Virus record (IMG/VR): IMGVR_UViG_3300034356_000185
Span: 1-21,597 of that record
Strand: one strand, 5' to 3'
Length of the DNA stretch: 21,597 nt
From: a virus
The notes beneath the pieces were generated by a model, which was given only the letters and a program-made list of their open reading frames with translations, was not told the DNA's origin and did not search any database. The position numbers and the translations under genes are program-made. This document shows positions 1-8,390 of this stretch, one piece after another. Positions within the stretch are counted from its first letter, which is position 1. The number at the start of each line of letters is the position of its first letter.

Positions 1-2
1 CC

Positions 3-380
3 CTACTAGTTCATCATAATGTTTTTAAATTTTACAACGACATAAAGGGTCGTCAGAAAAGTGGTAAGTCATTCTTTAAGGATGATTTATTTTTTATAGA
101 AACTGAGCAGTTCTTCATGTACAAGCAGAATGGTAACTGGAACGCCTATGACCGCTACTGCTTTGTTAAGCCAATAGCAGCTACAGAAAGCTACATCAAG
201 AAACCTTTCAGTGAAGAGCCTCTCATGGGTATTATGAAATACCCAAATGATTATCTCTTAACGCAAGGCATCAAAGCTGGAGACACGGTTTGCTTTAGCC
301 CTGACAGTGAATATGAATTTACTGTAGATGAGGAGAAGCTTTATCGAATGTATGACCATCAAATAACAATCAGATTATGA
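3..380 (+). CDS. Partial small protein, possibly GroES-like co-chaperonin (5' end outside window)
   Basis: The frame is open without a stop from base 3 to the TGA at 378-380, so the gene begins upstream; the ATG at 117 is internal and probably not the start. The visible part is 126 residues. The C-terminal third (KPI..., then GIMKYPN, GIKAGDTVCF, SEYEF, EKLYRM and a final hydrophobic strand ITIRL) follows the layout of a GroES-type beta-barrel, in which a 'K-x-G-D-x-V-x-F' turn is followed by a strand carrying an acidic residue and a closing I/L-rich strand. T4 gp31 shows that phages can carry such co-chaperonins for capsid folding. The mobile loop cannot be identified here and the similarity is by eye, so the function is tentative. 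The stop overlaps the next start as ATGA, so the two genes are probably translationally coupled. Confidence 0.6.
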   Translation, partial: LLVHHNVFKFYNDIKGRQKSGKSFFKDDLFFIETEQFFMYKQNGNWNAYDRYCFVKPIAATESYIKKPFSEEPLMGIMKYPNDYLLTQGIKAGDTVCFSPDSEYEFTVDEEKLYRMYDHQITIRL

Positions 381-850
381 GCTTAATCACATTTGATAAC
401 GTATTAGAAAATCCAAAAGATTATGTATCAGACATTCACCTACACGGTTTTCAGGACGTGGCCGATAAGCAGCACATATTCAGAAACATACAGCCTAGAG
501 GAGACAACGATGACTTTGCCAAATTTGTATCTAAACTATTTCCTGATTATAAGGTAGAGCTTAACTTCGTAAGGAAGTCCCCGTTAAATCAGCAGGAGCC
601 TAACTTTATTCATAGCGATGAAATGATGGGAGACTTAACTTGCATACTGTATTTGAATGAGGAGTCTCCAAGTGAAGACGGAACAACAATATACGATGAA
701 GAGAAGAAGCCGCTAATCAGGGTCTATTCAAAATTCAATCGTATGGTTGCGTTTGAATCAAACCTATTGCACTCCAGAAACATATTTGAAAACTTTGGAG
801 AAGAGGAGTCAGCTAGATTAATTCAGGTTGCGTTCTTAAAGTCTAAGTGA
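377..850 (+). CDS. 2-oxoglutarate/Fe(II)-dependent oxygenase-like protein
   Basis: This 157-residue protein shows the signature of the double-stranded beta-helix oxygenases: an iron-binding HxD (H79-S-D81) followed by strand TCILYLN, a G-T-T-x-Y turn at 102-106, a distal histidine (H132) after the hydrophobic strand RMVAFESN, and R147 in SARLIQVAFL, placed to bind the 2-oxoglutarate carboxylate. Members of this superfamily hydroxylate protein side chains, nucleic-acid bases or small molecules; the target is not predictable here. The length is short but normal for the minimal fold. It starts at an ATGA overlap with the preceding gene and ends in a TGATG overlap with the next, so it belongs to the same translational chain that leads into the terminase. 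Enzymatic class is fairly secure from the H-D-H-R set; the substrate is unknown. Confidence 0.75.
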   Translation: MSLITFDNVLENPKDYVSDIHLHGFQDVADKQHIFRNIQPRGDNDDFAKFVSKLFPDYKVELNFVRKSPLNQQEPNFIHSDEMMGDLTCILYLNEESPSEDGTTIYDEEKKPLIRVYSKFNRMVAFESNLLHSRNIFENFGEEESARLIQVAFLKSK

Positions 851-1140
851 TGAAAGATATCAAAGAAATAAAGCTAAGAATTATTGCTGCAGGCTATAAG
901 GCCGTTGATGAATTAATCAAGGTTGCTGAAGAGACCGTAGTAAAAAGTAAGGATGAGGAAGGTGAGCTTGCTGCTGACAGATTAAAGAATGCAGCTGCCA
1001 CCAAAAAGTTAGCTATATTCGATGCCTTTGAGATTCTAAACAGAATAGAATCAGAGAAGGAGAACTTAGATTCAATTGACAAAGGCATAAGTAGAACAGA
1101 TACCAAACAAGGGTTTGCAGAGCGAAGGTCAAAACAATAG
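850..1140 (+). CDS. Small helical protein, candidate small terminase subunit
   Basis: I chose the ATG at 850, which overlaps the preceding TGA (848-850) as TGATG; a GTG at 847 is in frame but less likely. The 96-residue product is charged and almost wholly helical, with amphipathic stretches around residues 3-30 and 40-70 (motifs ADRLKNAAA, AIFDAFEILNRI) and a polar C-terminal tail GFAERRSKQ. There is no obvious helix-turn-helix. Its size and its place directly before, and overlapping, the large terminase are what is expected of a small terminase subunit, which recognises phage DNA and feeds it to the motor, but that is inferred from position. The overlap with the next gene is 26 bases if the TTG at 1115 is the start there. 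Confidence 0.6.
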   Translation: MKDIKEIKLRIIAAGYKAVDELIKVAEETVVKSKDEEGELAADRLKNAAATKKLAIFDAFEILNRIESEKENLDSIDKGISRTDTKQGFAERRSKQ

Positions 1141-3364
1141 TCTGTGTAGGGTAGTAAAGGATTACATTCCTCCTGCAGTTATCTCTAACAAGAATAGAGT
1201 GATGTCTTGGCTGTACGGGTATAATGAGCAGTACGATGTCATTGTAATATCTAAGAGCGGCAAGATAGGACAGGTAGTAGAGATATCAGGATTGAAAATT
1301 GCTCTTCCGCCTACACCTGATAAATGTTTTGAAAGACACGCATCTAAATCTGAGCAGCACTGGGAGAGAGATGAATTGCCAAGAGAATTATTTAGGATTC
1401 AGTCTATATTTCAATGGAATGAAAAACCCAAGGAGTTCAAAGACCAGTGGGTAGATTACATTGAGCAGGAGTTTGACCGCAGAGAGCAAGGATTTTGGTA
1501 TATGAACAATGGAGTAAAAACCTACATCACAGGCTCCCATTATATGTATCTACAGTGGTCTAGTATTGACATTGGATACCCCGACTTCCGTGAAGCCAAT
1601 CGAATCTATTGGATATTCTGGGAAGCGTGCAGAGCAGACAATAGAAGTTTTGGCATGATATACCTAAAGATTAGACGTTCAGGATTCTCTTTTATGTCAT
1701 CATCTGAATGCGTGAACATAGGTACTCTTGCCCGGGACGCACGTATAGGCATCTTGTCAAAGACAGGTGCTGATGCAAAGAAGATGTTTACTGACAAGGT
1801 GGTTCCAATCAATAGCCGTCTACCGTTTTTCTTTAAGCCCATCATGGATGGCATGGATAAGCCAAAGACTGAGTTGGCATACAGAGTTCCGGCAGCAAAG
1901 ATTACTAAAAAGAATATGTACGAGACTGACGATACTGATGTCGATGGACTTGATACATCAATAGACTGGAAGAACACTGAAGACAACTCTTATGATGGCG
2001 AGAAGCTATTATTCTTGGCTCATGACGAATCTGCAAAATGGACCAAGCCTGTAAACATCAAAGAGAATTGGCGTGTAACCAAAACCTGTCTACGATTAGG
2101 TAGTAAGATTATTGGCAAGTGCATGATGGGCTCAACGTCCAATGCGCTTTCAAAAGGTGGACAGAACTATAAAGACATTTACGAAGACTCAAACGTAAAA
2201 TACAGGAACGCTAACGGTCAAACTAAGAGCGGGCTCTATGCCCTGTTTATCCCTATGGAGTGGAACATGGAAGGCTTCATTGACATCTATGGTCACCCTG
2301 TATTTAAGAAGCCCACAGCCCCTATAAAAGGCGTTGACGGCAATCTAATTAAGAACGGTGCAATAGACTATTGGGACGCTGAGGTTGATTCATTAAAGAG
2401 TGATGCAGATGCATTGAATGAATTCTATCGTCAGTTTCCACGCACAGAGTCGCACGCATTTAGAGACGAGAGTAAGTCATCCATATTTAACCTGACCAAG
2501 ATATATCAGCAGATTGATTACAATGACTCAATGATTAAGGAGCACTATATTACTAGAGGGTCTTTCTCATGGAAGGATGGGATTAAGGATACTCAGGTGA
2601 TTTGGACTCCCGACCAAAGAGGTAGATTTACTATGAGCTGGGCACCACCTAAACACATGCAAAACAATGTTCATGTACGTAATGGAATTAACTACCCCGG
2701 AAATGAACATCTTGGGTCATTTGGATGTGATTCATACGATATATCTGCTGTGGTTGGCGGACGTGGTTCTAACGGAGCGCTACATGGAATGACTAAGTTT
2801 CACATGGACGATGCCCCTGTAAATGAGTTTTTTCTAGAGTACATTGCAAGACCGCAAACTGCTGAGATATTTTTCGAAGAAGTGCTGATGGCCTGTGTGT
2901 TTTATGGGATGCCTATCTTGGTAGAAAACAATAAGCCAAGATTATTGTATCACTTAAAAAACAGGGGCTACAGAGGTTTTTCTATTAACAGACCGGACAA
3001 ACAGTTTGCTAAACTGACAAAAACTGAACGAGAGTTAGGCGGAATACCCAACTCATCTGAAGATGTCAAGCAATCACACGCATCAGCTATTGAGTCTTAC
3101 ATTGAGAAATTCGTAGGCTTAGACTCAGAGGGCAAGTACAGGGAGTCAGACTTGATGGGCACGATGCCATTCACCAGAACACTTGAGGATTGGGCTAAGT
3201 TTGACATAAATGATAGAACTAAATTTGATGCTTGTATTAGCTCAGGGCTGGCTATCATGGCAAATCAAAAACACCTCTACATTCCTGAAAAAAAAGAATC
3301 GAAATTAATTATTAACTTCGCTAAATATAAGAACGAAGGGGTAACAAGTCAATTGGACAAATGA
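1115..3364 (+). CDS. terL: Terminase large subunit (DNA-packaging ATPase/nuclease)
   Basis: This is the DNA-packaging motor. Residue numbers assume the TTG at 1115. The ATPase domain has a non-standard Walker A, K185-I-R-R-S-G-F-S192, where the usual lysine of GKT/S is replaced by the basic pair before SG, as in many phage terminases. Walker B is LLFLAH-D304-E305, the glutamate being catalytic. The RNase H-like nuclease domain follows: D539 in GCDSYD, E604 in ILVENNK and D705 in KFDACIS are the likely metal ligands. Other landmarks are YITGSHYMYLQW and GYPDFREANRI before the P-loop. At 749 residues it is large for TerL but close to that of crAss-like and similar Bacteroidota phages. The start is uncertain: TTG 1115 overlaps the previous gene, ATG 1202 would remove 29 residues. 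The stop overlaps the portal start (ATGA), so the two are coupled. Confidence 0.93.
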   Translation: MQSEGQNNSLCRVVKDYIPPAVISNKNRVMSWLYGYNEQYDVIVISKSGKIGQVVEISGLKIALPPTPDKCFERHASKSEQHWERDELPRELFRIQSIFQWNEKPKEFKDQWVDYIEQEFDRREQGFWYMNNGVKTYITGSHYMYLQWSSIDIGYPDFREANRIYWIFWEACRADNRSFGMIYLKIRRSGFSFMSSSECVNIGTLARDARIGILSKTGADAKKMFTDKVVPINSRLPFFFKPIMDGMDKPKTELAYRVPAAKITKKNMYETDDTDVDGLDTSIDWKNTEDNSYDGEKLLFLAHDESAKWTKPVNIKENWRVTKTCLRLGSKIIGKCMMGSTSNALSKGGQNYKDIYEDSNVKYRNANGQTKSGLYALFIPMEWNMEGFIDIYGHPVFKKPTAPIKGVDGNLIKNGAIDYWDAEVDSLKSDADALNEFYRQFPRTESHAFRDESKSSIFNLTKIYQQIDYNDSMIKEHYITRGSFSWKDGIKDTQVIWTPDQRGRFTMSWAPPKHMQNNVHVRNGINYPGNEHLGSFGCDSYDISAVVGGRGSNGALHGMTKFHMDDAPVNEFFLEYIARPQTAEIFFEEVLMACVFYGMPILVENNKPRLLYHLKNRGYRGFSINRPDKQFAKLTKTERELGGIPNSSEDVKQSHASAIESYIEKFVGLDSEGKYRESDLMGTMPFTRTLEDWAKFDINDRTKFDACISSGLAIMANQKHLYIPEKKESKLIINFAKYKNEGVTSQLDK

Positions 3365-5796
3365 AGAATATAACAATCCAAATTAATTCAGTGTCTTTTC
3401 CTAGTCAAATAGCTACGGATGCTGAGAAGGCATCTGATACCTTTGGTTTACAAATAGGTCAAGCTATACAATATGAGTGGTTTCGTAAGGACGGAAACTC
3501 ATGTAGGTACTACGGACAATGGCAAGATTTTCGAAGATTACGATTATACGCAAGAGGCGAGCAGCCTATTGGCAAATATAAAAACGAGTTAGCAATTGAT
3601 GGAGACCTATCTTATTTAAATCTAGATTGGACTCCTGTTCCTATTATACCAAAGTTTATTGACATTGTCGTTAACGGAATGTCAGACCGACTATTTAAAG
3701 TTAAGGCGTATGCACAGGATGCTATGTCTCAATCTAAGCGTAGTAAGTATCAGGACATGGTTGAGTCTCAAATGATTTCAAAACCAATCCTTAATACAAT
3801 TCAGGAGAAGACTGGGATAAATACATTTATGATGGACCCCGACCAACTTCCTGAATCAGATGAAGAGCTGTCACTATATATGCAGCTTAACTACAAGCCT
3901 GCAATTGAAATAGCTGAGGAAGAGGCCATCAACACAATCTTTGACGAAAATCACTATGATGATACACGTAAGAGAATAAACTACGACATTGCAACAATTG
4001 GCATTGGTTTAGCTAAGCATGAGTTCCTGCAAGGTGAAGGAGTAAAGGTCTCTTATGTAGACCCAGCTAATGTAGTTTACAGTTATACCGAAGACCCATT
4101 CTTTAAGGATTGTTTTTATTGGGGAGAAATAAAGACTCTTCCTATTGGTGAGCTATTGAAGATTGACCAATCGCTCACGAACGAAGACTTACAACAAATA
4201 ACTCAGTACAGTCAATCTTGGTATGACTACTACAATGTCGCTCAGTTTTATGAGAACAGTATGTTCTACAGAGACACCTGCACATTATTGTATTTCAATT
4301 ACAAGACCACCAAAAAGATTGTCTATAAGAAAAAGAATCTTGAAGGTGGAGGCTCTAGAGTAATTGAGAAGGATGACACCTTTAATCCTCCTATGGAAAT
4401 GATGGAGGAGGGTAGCTTTGAGAAGATTGAAAAAACTATTGATGTATGGTACGAAGGTATCATGGTAATGGGTACTAATATGTTGTTGCAATGGAGGCTG
4501 TCTGAGAACATGGTTCGTCCAACTTCAGCATCACAACACGCATTACCAAACTATGTAGCCTGCGCTCCTCGTATGTATAAGGGAGCCATTGAGTCATTGT
4601 GTAGAAGGATGATTCCTTTTGCTGACTTGATTCAAATTACCCACTTAAAACTTCAGCAGGTTATTGCACGTACAGTACCAGATGGTGTGTTCATTGATGC
4701 CGATGGTCTTAATGAGATTGACTTAGGAACAGGCAATGCCTATAATCCTGAGGATGCATTGAGGCTATACTTCCAGACCGGTAGTGTTATTGGTCGTAGC
4801 TACACTCAAGACGGTGAGTTTAACAATGCACGAGTTCCTATTCAGCAGCTCACATCCAATTCAGGTTCTGCTAAAACGCAGATGTTGATTACCAACATGA
4901 ACCACTACATTGACATGATTAGGTCTGTAACAGGACTTAATGAGGCAAGAGATGGCTCCATGCCTGACCCGAATTCTCTAGTTGGTCTACAGAAGTTGGC
5001 GGCTCTTAACTCGAACACAGCTACACGACACATTCTTGATGCGTCATTATATGTGTTCCGTTCATTGTCTGAAGCCCTAACCTATAGAGTAGCTGACATA
5101 TTGGAGTACTCTGATTTTGCAGAAGAGTTTGCCAATCAAATAGGCAAATACAATGTGTCTATTCTAAATGACATCAAGGACCTTTATATTTATGACTTCG
5201 GTATCTTTATTGAGGTATCTCCTGATGAAGAGCAGAAGGCTCAACTTGAGGCCAATATTCAAATGGCTTTATCCAAGGGAGATATTAACCTTGAGGACGC
5301 AATTGATATTAGAGAGATTAGAAATATCAAGCTTGCTAATCAGCTATTGAAGATGAAACGTATTAAACTGCAGGAGCGTGAAGAAAAGATGGCTATGCAA
5401 AAGCAGGCCATGATTGCTCAGCAACAACTGCAGTCCCAGCAGTTAGCAGCAGAAACAGCTATGAAGACCATAGAAATGGAGACGCAGGCAAAAATGCAAA
5501 TCAAACAAGCTGAGGTGGCATTTGATATTGAGAAGGGCAAGAATGAGGCTATGCTTAAATCCCAGTTAATGAGAGAAGAGTTTAACTATACTCTTCAGAT
5601 AAGAAACATGGAGATTCAGGACTTCAATCAGCGGGACAAGATGAAGGAGGATGCCAAGGGAAAAAGAATTAGTCAGCAGAACACAGAGCAATCAAAATTA
5701 ATTAATCAAAGAAAGAACAATCTTCCTCCTTTGAGTTTTGAATCAAACGAGGATAGTTTGGATGGCTTTGATTTGGCAGAATTTGAACCTCGATAA
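3361..5796 (+). CDS. Portal protein
   Basis: The portal is the dodecameric ring at one capsid vertex through which DNA enters and leaves. At 811 residues, lying immediately after TerL (ATGA overlap) and two genes before the capsid protein, this one is placed and sized as the portal. The N-terminal half is a mixed alpha/beta body with features typical of phage portals, such as IPKFIDIVVNGMSDRLF near residue 95 and the YVDPANVVYSY strand-turn near 230. A helical region around residues 500-600 (SLVGLQKLAALNSNTA) would form the stem/crown. From about residue 660 to 780 the chain becomes a long Gln/Met/Lys-rich helix, likely a coiled coil that forms the crown or barrel projecting into the head. 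The tail end is acidic (EDSLDGFDLAEF). Function rests on position and architecture, not on a database match. Confidence 0.88.
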   Translation: MKNITIQINSVSFPSQIATDAEKASDTFGLQIGQAIQYEWFRKDGNSCRYYGQWQDFRRLRLYARGEQPIGKYKNELAIDGDLSYLNLDWTPVPIIPKFIDIVVNGMSDRLFKVKAYAQDAMSQSKRSKYQDMVESQMISKPILNTIQEKTGINTFMMDPDQLPESDEELSLYMQLNYKPAIEIAEEEAINTIFDENHYDDTRKRINYDIATIGIGLAKHEFLQGEGVKVSYVDPANVVYSYTEDPFFKDCFYWGEIKTLPIGELLKIDQSLTNEDLQQITQYSQSWYDYYNVAQFYENSMFYRDTCTLLYFNYKTTKKIVYKKKNLEGGGSRVIEKDDTFNPPMEMMEEGSFEKIEKTIDVWYEGIMVMGTNMLLQWRLSENMVRPTSASQHALPNYVACAPRMYKGAIESLCRRMIPFADLIQITHLKLQQVIARTVPDGVFIDADGLNEIDLGTGNAYNPEDALRLYFQTGSVIGRSYTQDGEFNNARVPIQQLTSNSGSAKTQMLITNMNHYIDMIRSVTGLNEARDGSMPDPNSLVGLQKLAALNSNTATRHILDASLYVFRSLSEALTYRVADILEYSDFAEEFANQIGKYNVSILNDIKDLYIYDFGIFIEVSPDEEQKAQLEANIQMALSKGDINLEDAIDIREIRNIKLANQLLKMKRIKLQEREEKMAMQKQAMIAQQQLQSQQLAAETAMKTIEMETQAKMQIKQAEVAFDIEKGKNEAMLKSQLMREEFNYTLQIRNMEIQDFNQRDKMKEDAKGKRISQQNTEQSKLINQRKNNLPPLSFESNEDSLDGFDLAEFEPR

Positions 5797-5814
5797 AATG
5801 TTAAAATAATTAAT

Positions 5815-5822
5815 TAAGTTTG
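5815..5822 (+). promoter_or_regulatory. Candidate Bacteroidota promoter (-7 element TAAGTTTG)
   Basis: The octamer matches TAnnTTTG exactly and lies in the 46-base gap before the scaffold-like gene. The predicted transcript would start near 5829, some 14 bases before the ATG at 5843. No TTG lies at the usual 17-23 base spacing upstream; the nearest (5783-5785) is 29 bases away, so the -33 element is missing or weak. It would drive the scaffold and capsid genes up to the terminator at 8391. Confidence 0.45.
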
Positions 5823-5842
5823 TAAAAATAAAATCTAATAAA

Positions 5843-6934
5843 ATGGAAATCAAAGTAAGGTCACTAGACGTTATCGAGCCCAAGGGGGTAAGAGAGGTAG
5901 AGAATGAGTTGATTGAAAAGCATGAGCAGTCACTAGAAAGTAGTGACGGCAACTTTGAATCTGGTCAAAACATCCCTAATGAAGCAGTTCCTGCTGGGGT
6001 TGATTTAAAAGATGAGGACGTTCTTTCATACCTTGGTAAAAGATATAACAAGCAGATAAATTCTCTTGATGATTTGGTTTCTGAGCGTACCAACGCCGAG
6101 CCACTTCCAGATGATGTAGCTGCTTATTTAAAATATAAAAAAGAAACAGGCAGAGGCTTTGAGGATTTCTTGCAATTGAAGAAGGACTTTGATTCAATGA
6201 ACCCAGAGCAGCTCCTTAAAGACTACCTTACATCTACTCAAGAAGGATTAGATAGTGAGGATATTGAGGCTTTAATGGATGACTATTCATTTGATGAAGA
6301 TTTGGATGATGAGTCTACCGTTAAGAAAGTTAAGATTGCTAGAAAAAAAATTATTGCTGAGGCCAAGAAATACTTTAACGGTCAGAAGGAAAAATATAGT
6401 GTGCCACTTGAGTCAAGTTCGGCATTTGTTCCTAATGAAGAAAAAGAAATTTACGAAAGCTATAAGCAATATGTTAAAGAGGCGAAGACTATAGAGGAGG
6501 AGACTAATAGAAAGCGTAGATGGTTTGACCAAAAAACAGATGAGGTCTTTAGTAAAGATTTCAAGGGATTTGAGTTCAACATCAACGATAAGAAAATCAT
6601 GTTTTCACCGGGAGAGGCCAATGAGTTAAAGAATGTTCAGTCTAGTCCACAGAATTTTATAAACAAATTCTTAGACGAAAGCGGAATGGTCAAAGACGCA
6701 TCGGGATACCATAGGTCACTAGCCATGGCTATGAACCCTGAAAAGTTTGCCAAGTTCTTTTATGAGCAAGGATTGTCAGATGCTACTGACGATGTTACTC
6801 GTAAAATTAAGAACATTAATATGACGGAGCGTAGAGCTCCCGAGGTTGGCAAGTTTACAGGAGGAATGCAGGTGAAAGCGATAAACCCTGACTCAGGAAG
6901 AAATCTGAGAATTCGCAGCGCAAAAAAAATGTAA
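5843..6934 (+). CDS. Probable scaffolding protein
   Basis: This 363-residue protein is highly charged, poor in cysteine and mostly helical, lying between portal and major capsid protein, where tailed phages usually encode the scaffold that guides procapsid assembly and then leaves. The N-terminal 60 residues are acidic and low in structure; a strongly acidic patch (SFDEDLDDES) lies near residue 150, followed by a basic helix (KKVKIARKKII). Helical stretches rich in E/K continue to about residue 230. The C-terminus turns basic and Gly-rich and ends RNLRIRSAKKM, which resembles the capsid-binding basic tails of known scaffolds. No protease signature is visible. The call is inferred from position and composition. 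A start at the ATG at 5843 follows the A-rich leader and the candidate promoter. Confidence 0.6.
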   Translation: MEIKVRSLDVIEPKGVREVENELIEKHEQSLESSDGNFESGQNIPNEAVPAGVDLKDEDVLSYLGKRYNKQINSLDDLVSERTNAEPLPDDVAAYLKYKKETGRGFEDFLQLKKDFDSMNPEQLLKDYLTSTQEGLDSEDIEALMDDYSFDEDLDDESTVKKVKIARKKIIAEAKKYFNGQKEKYSVPLESSSAFVPNEEKEIYESYKQYVKEAKTIEEETNRKRRWFDQKTDEVFSKDFKGFEFNINDKKIMFSPGEANELKNVQSSPQNFINKFLDESGMVKDASGYHRSLAMAMNPEKFAKFFYEQGLSDATDDVTRKIKNINMTERRAPEVGKFTGGMQVKAINPDSGRNLRIRSAKKM

Positions 6935-6954
6935 AAACTAAAAACTAAAAAACA
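6935..6954 (+). promoter_or_regulatory. A-rich translation leader of the capsid gene
   Basis: The 20 bases between the scaffold stop and the capsid ATG are made of A with two repeats of the unit CTAAAAA and contain no Shine-Dalgarno sequence. Unstructured A-rich leaders of this kind are known to promote translation in Bacteroidota, whose ribosomes rarely use Shine-Dalgarno pairing. This fits the high expression needed for the capsid protein. No TAnnTTTG element is present here. Confidence 0.4.
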
Positions 6955-8373
6955 ATGGCAAGTGCATTATTAAACAACCCCACCTTCGCTCTACAGCCGA
7001 GTGCTGAGCAAGTGGCGTTGCAAACAAACTACATTACTAACTTCGATTTCTTGAACCAGTATCTACCTGATACCTACGAGAAAGAATTTGAGCGTTATGG
7101 TAATAGAACCATCGCTTCCTTCCTAAGAATGGTTGGAGCTGAGATGCCTTCTAACTCTGACCAGATTAAGTGGGCAGAACAAGGTCGTCTACACATTAAG
7201 TATACCTCTTGTACTTCAGCTGCTGCTGCTGCTTCTAATACAGCTACCTTTACAGTTGCTGACTCAGGTGTTACTTATATCGCAATCCGTGTTGGACAAA
7301 CTTTAATGATTCAGAACAACTCTTCAGGAGTGTTCAACAAGGCAATCGTTACTGCTGTTCCTTCTGCAACTACTTTCACAGTAGCTTACTATGAGGCTGC
7401 AGGTCAAGCTTTTGCTGTATCTACTGCTTGTACTGTATTCATTTACGGTTCTGAGTTTAAGAAAGGTACTAATGGAATGGTTGGTTCTTTGGAATCTGAG
7501 GATGACATCTATTCTAACAACCCTATTATCATCAAAGATAAGTATGCGGTTAACGGTTCTGACATGGCTCAAATCGGTTGGATTGAAGTTACTACTGAGA
7601 ACGGAGCAACTGGATATCTTTGGTATTTGAAATCTGAGCACGAGACTCGTCTTCGTTTCGAAGATTATCTTGAGACTGCAATGATTGAAGCTGTTCCTGC
7701 TGCTACCGCTTCAGGTGCTAAAGTTGCTGGAATGATGGGTTCTGAAGGTATCTTCTACGTTGTAAACGCAAGAGGTAACGTATGGGGTGGTGGAACTCCA
7801 ACTACTCTACCTGATTGGGATACTATCGTTTCTCGTCTTGACAAGCAAGGTGCTATCGAAGAGAACGTAGTATTTGTTAACCGTGGTCTTAGCTTCGACA
7901 TCGACAATATGTTGGCTACCTTGAATGGATACAATGGAGGTAGTGCTGCAGGTGCTGCATCTTATGGTCTATTTGACAATGATGTTGACATGGCGTTGAA
8001 CCTTGGATTCACTGGATTCCGTAGAGGTTATGACTTCTACAAGTCTGACTGGAAGTACTTGAACGACCCAACTATGCGTGGTGGTTTAGCTTCTGCTGCT
8101 GCTACTGCAACAGGTACCATCACTGGTTTGTTGGTTCCTGCAGGTTCTACTTCAGTGTATGACCAAATCATGGGTAAGAACGCTAAGCGTCCATTCTTGC
8201 ACGTTCGTTACAGAGCTTCTGAAGCTGAAGACAGACGTTACAAGACTTGGATTACTGGTTCTGCCGGTGGTGCCGCTACTAGCGACCTTGATGCAATGGA
8301 GGTTAACTTCCTATCTGAGCGTTGTGTATGTACCCTTGGTGCAAACAACTTCGTGTTGTTCAGATTTGGTTGA
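6955..8373 (+). CDS. Major capsid protein
   Basis: This 472-residue protein forms the icosahedral head. Position (after scaffold, followed by a terminator), size and composition all fit an HK97-fold capsid protein: an N-terminal helical arm, KEFERYGNRTIASFLRMVGAE near residues 40-62, and later domains with MMGSEGIFYVVNARG and FVNRGLSFDIDNMLATLNG, consistent with the spine helix and the P-domain region. An extra Ala/Thr/Val-rich beta stretch at about residues 83-165 looks like an inserted domain. Codon choice is unlike the neighbours: 13 of 20 arginines are CGT and 7 AGA, while the neck and barrel genes use almost only AGA; GGT, GCT and TCT are also favoured. This is the usual mark of a very highly expressed gene. 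The fold assignment is inferred from order and size. Confidence 0.88.
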   Translation: MASALLNNPTFALQPSAEQVALQTNYITNFDFLNQYLPDTYEKEFERYGNRTIASFLRMVGAEMPSNSDQIKWAEQGRLHIKYTSCTSAAAAASNTATFTVADSGVTYIAIRVGQTLMIQNNSSGVFNKAIVTAVPSATTFTVAYYEAAGQAFAVSTACTVFIYGSEFKKGTNGMVGSLESEDDIYSNNPIIIKDKYAVNGSDMAQIGWIEVTTENGATGYLWYLKSEHETRLRFEDYLETAMIEAVPAATASGAKVAGMMGSEGIFYVVNARGNVWGGGTPTTLPDWDTIVSRLDKQGAIEENVVFVNRGLSFDIDNMLATLNGYNGGSAAGAASYGLFDNDVDMALNLGFTGFRRGYDFYKSDWKYLNDPTMRGGLASAAATATGTITGLLVPAGSTSVYDQIMGKNAKRPFLHVRYRASEAEDRRYKTWITGSAGGAATSDLDAMEVNFLSERCVCTLGANNFVLFRFG

Positions 8374-8390
8374 TAATAAATAAAGGGGGG

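Noticed and set aside
1606-1986. Minus-strand open frame of 126 codons
   Set aside because: It lies wholly opposite the terminase P-loop and Walker B region, has Ser-rich composition typical of an antisense frame and no start context.
5797-5842. A/T-rich gap as a replication origin
   Set aside because: It is only 46 bases, has no iterated sequences, and is explained by a promoter and leader.
7219-7234. Five consecutive GCT codons
   Set aside because: It simply encodes an alanine stretch in the capsid gene, whose preferred alanine codon is GCT; not a separate repeat element.
7324-7641. Minus-strand open frame of 105 codons opposite the capsid gene
   Set aside because: It is a shadow of the strongly codon-biased capsid gene; no promoter or domain supports it.
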